A DNA stretch of 8,568 bases from an uncultured Clostridia bacterium (GTDB taxonomy: Bacteria > Bacillota > Clostridia > Christensenellales > Borkfalkiaceae), in the NCBI GenBank assembly GCA_934249215.1, contig CAKQKN010000032.1, positions 1 to 8,568 on the forward strand. The letters are read 5' to 3'. A program made the position numbers and the translations under genes. The notes beneath the pieces were generated by a model. That model saw only the letters and a program-made list of their open reading frames with translations. It did no database searches and had not been told where the DNA came from. Every line of letters begins with the position of its first letter. Position 1 is the first letter of the stretch. Shown here piece by piece: positions 7,640 to 8,568 of this stretch.

Positions 7640-7941
7640 GCGAATTTTTGGAACAAATCGAGCACTTCTTCGATTGCTTCCGTTTCTCCTTTTTTGATAC
7701 TTTCCGTGACGCAACTTTTCATATGTTCTTCCAGAATCGCGGAGGACAAGCTCTTTACGGATTTATAGACCGCGGCAAGCTGGACGAGAACGTCACCGCA
7801 ATATCTGTCTGCGTCAATCATTTTCGCGATGCCGTTTATTTGCCCCGAAATCCTGTTTAATCGACCTATAAGGGCACTTTTTTCCTTGTCGGTGCGCGGA
7901 TTGAGCTTTTTTCGGCAACAACAACATTCCTTTTCCTGCAT
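7636..7941 (-). CDS. csoR: Copper-sensing repressor CsoR
   Basis: This 101-residue all-helical protein belongs to the CsoR/RcnR/FrmR family, which forms tetramers and represses copper genes until Cu(I) binds. The Cu(I) ligands of the family are present with the spacing of the Mycobacterium tuberculosis protein: C48, H73 and C77 (C-x24-H-x3-C). The family's helix 1 motif GRLNRISGQINGI spans 26-38. Ahead of it is an unusual run of four cysteines, C6-C9, which could add metal binding or thiol chemistry. The ATG is preceded by AAGGGAGG (7946-7953), spaced only 4 bases. The stop overlaps the copA start (ATGA), so the two are co-transcribed and probably coupled in translation. The operator and promoter directly upstream make this an autoregulated copper operon. 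RcnR and FrmR specificity is unlikely given the C-H-C ligands and the CopA partner. Confidence 0.93.
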   Translation of the reverse strand: MQEKECCCCRKKLNPRTDKEKSALIGRLNRISGQINGIAKMIDADRYCGDVLVQLAAVYKSVKSLSSAILEEHMKSCVTESIKKGETEAIEEVLDLFQKFA

Positions 7942-7951
7942 AATACCTCCC

Positions 7952-7969
7952 TTCCGTCATCGGACGGAA
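7952..7969 (-). promoter_or_regulatory. Leader hairpin abutting the csoR ribosome site
   Basis: The minus strand reads TTCCGTC-CGAT-GACGGAA, a perfect 7-bp stem with a 4-base loop. Its 3' arm overlaps the first two bases of the AAGGGAGG Shine-Dalgarno. It would lie in the short csoR leader and could tune ribosome access or mRNA stability. It could instead be a protein-binding palindrome in DNA. The structure is seen; any role is inference. Confidence 0.5.
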
Positions 7970-7971
7970 AT

Positions 7972-8003
7972 ATACCCCATATGGGTATATTTATTATATA
8001 CCC
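7972..8003. promoter_or_regulatory. csoR: CsoR operator region
   Basis: ATACCC and GGGTAT (7972-7977 and 7983-7988) form an inverted repeat around CATAT, matching the known CsoR operator pattern of TACC/GGTA half-sites flanking a short G/C-rich core. A second, outward-facing repeat is formed by GGGTATA (7983-7989) and TATACCC (7997-8003) around a 7-base AT spacer that holds the -10 box. Bound CsoR would cover the -10 and transcription start. Confidence 0.8.
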
Positions 8004-8021
8004 ATACGCCCGATTCGTCAA
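7993..8021 (-). promoter_or_regulatory. Copper-responsive promoter of csoR-copA
   Basis: The minus strand has TTGACG (8016-8021), a 17-base spacer and TATAAT (7993-7998): 11 of 12 consensus bases at ideal spacing. Transcription should begin near 7986, inside the CsoR operator, giving a leader of about 45 bases. Being strong and overlapped by the operator fits a gene set held off by repression. Confidence 0.85.
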
Positions 8022-8038
8022 GAGTTATGCTCTCGATT

Positions 8039-8071
8039 TTTGACATTTTACATGAGACTATTTGACATTTT
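8039..8071. repeat. Short direct repeat in the malQ-csoR gap
   Basis: TTTGACATTTT occurs at 8039-8049 and again at 8061-8071, 22 bases (about two helical turns) apart, upstream of the copper promoter. Both copies contain TTGACA in plus orientation but no matching -10 and no plus-strand gene follow. The rest of the gap (8022-8202) is AT-rich, with no gene and no convincing malQ terminator. Confidence 0.4.
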
Positions 8072-8202
8072 TTATTTTTTATATGCAAAAAACAGGGTAA
8101 AAACCGGTCATTTCCCGCAAAATAAAATCCCTTTTTCTGCTTTTTTAAGTATTGTGACTTCTTTATTTCCATAAATATGCTCTCATATAAATCGTAATTG
8201 AA

Positions 8203-8568
8203 TTACAGACTTCTTTCGCAAGATTTTACCAATTCACAAAAATTAAATAAATCTTGTCTGTTCGGTATGCGTTGCAACTTAAATTGCCAGTTCCCCTCGC
8301 TTGTGGACGGCATATTCATTCGCGCACGGCTTCCAAGCAGTAAAACGTCCTGTATCGGTATTACGGCAAGATACGCCAAACTGCGCATTGTTAACAACAT
8401 TATCGCTTTTGCCAGTTCAATTTTATTTTCAAGAAAACATTGAACATTTTCCTCTTTTAGCGTCTTCTCTAAACTCTCCTTGAAAATTTTATATTCGCCG
8501 TCTTTCAGCTTGCTGATATAACCCAATAACGTATCGTTATCGTGCGTACCTGTATAGCAGACGGAATT
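8203..8568 (-). CDS. malQ: 4-alpha-glucanotransferase (amylomaltase, GH77), C-terminal part
   Basis: The last 121 residues of a protein that runs off the right edge match MalQ. This cytosolic enzyme disproportionates maltodextrins by moving glucan chains between 4-positions, in maltose/glycogen use. The frame is open to base 8568. It begins with YTGTHDNDT, whose H-D pair (visible residues 9-10) includes the third conserved catalytic aspartate of GH77. Further conserved C-terminal blocks are IPIQD (70-74), GSRARMN (79-85) and EGNW (91-94). The nucleophile Asp and acid/base Glu lie upstream, outside the window. The 5' end is absent, so start and control cannot be judged. It is on the same strand as csoR but separated by about 260 bases with a dedicated copper promoter. 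Local base use looks more AT-rich than in copA. Confidence 0.93.
   Translation of the reverse strand, partial: NSVCYTGTHDNDTLLGYISKLKDGEYKIFKESLEKTLKEENVQCFLENKIELAKAIMLLTMRSLAYLAVIPIQDVLLLGSRARMNMPSTSEGNWQFKLQRIPNRQDLFNFCELVKSCERSL

Noticed and set aside
7640..7714. Earlier ATG giving copA 25 more N-terminal residues
   Set aside because: The extension overlaps csoR, is Arg/Lys-rich and precedes the normal HMA domain start; the ATG at 7639 matches the family and forms the usual 4-base overlap.
8062..8085. TTGACA on the plus strand as a promoter
   Set aside because: No -10 at acceptable spacing (the nearest AT-rich hexamer is 12 bases away), and no plus-strand gene follows.
7957..8172. 71-codon minus-strand frame between malQ and csoR
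   Set aside because: It runs straight through the csoR promoter and operator, is Lys-rich low-complexity sequence and lacks a good Shine-Dalgarno.

Overview
The window looks like chromosomal DNA from a Clostridia-type Bacillota (Gram-positive Firmicutes). This rests on gene content: a CsoR/CopA/CopZ copper module whose CopA carries a C-terminal GMMCGHC chaperone domain, a fused ATPase-FtsX exporter of a kind common in Clostridia, purine-rich Shine-Dalgarno sites, and a ferritin-like protein of a type I associate with anaerobic Firmicutes. No phage, transposon, CRISPR, tRNA or rRNA feature was seen. I cannot name the species.

Layout, left to right. Positions 1-298 hold no convincing gene, only a terminator-like hairpin (about 155-227) facing the first gene. 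A ferritin-like diiron protein (299-808, minus) is divergent from a 922-residue fused ABC ATPase/permease (1059-3827, plus), with candidate promoters for both in the 250-bp gap between them. The ABC gene converges on rfbB/rmlB, a dTDP-glucose 4,6-dehydratase (3912-4898, minus). The two are separated by a hairpin with an A-tract on one side and a T-tract on the other, which should terminate transcription in both directions. Upstream of rfbB on the minus strand lies the copper operon: csoR (7636-7941), joined by an ATGA stop/start overlap to copA (4976-7639). The right edge is the 3' end of malQ, a GH77 4-alpha-glucanotransferase (8203-8568, minus), which continues beyond the window.

How the copper genes should work together: CsoR represses a strong sigma-70-type promoter (TTGACG-17-TATAAT, 7993-8021) through an ATACCC/GGGTAT operator next to it. 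Cu(I) binding to CsoR releases repression, and CopA then exports Cu(I). The cytosolic chaperone CopZ is not a separate gene here. It is fused to the C-terminus of CopA, yet its first codon is an ATG preceded at ideal spacing by a strong Shine-Dalgarno (AAAGGAG). The locus may therefore make both the fused pump and a free 66-residue CopZ by internal initiation. This is the most interesting feature of the window. The second is the csoR leader, where three half-sites bracket the -10 box and a perfect hairpin abuts the csoR Shine-Dalgarno.

The remaining genes (ferritin-like protein, ABC exporter, dehydratase, MalQ) are recognisable families with no evident functional link to copper. I see no wholly new multi-gene system here.
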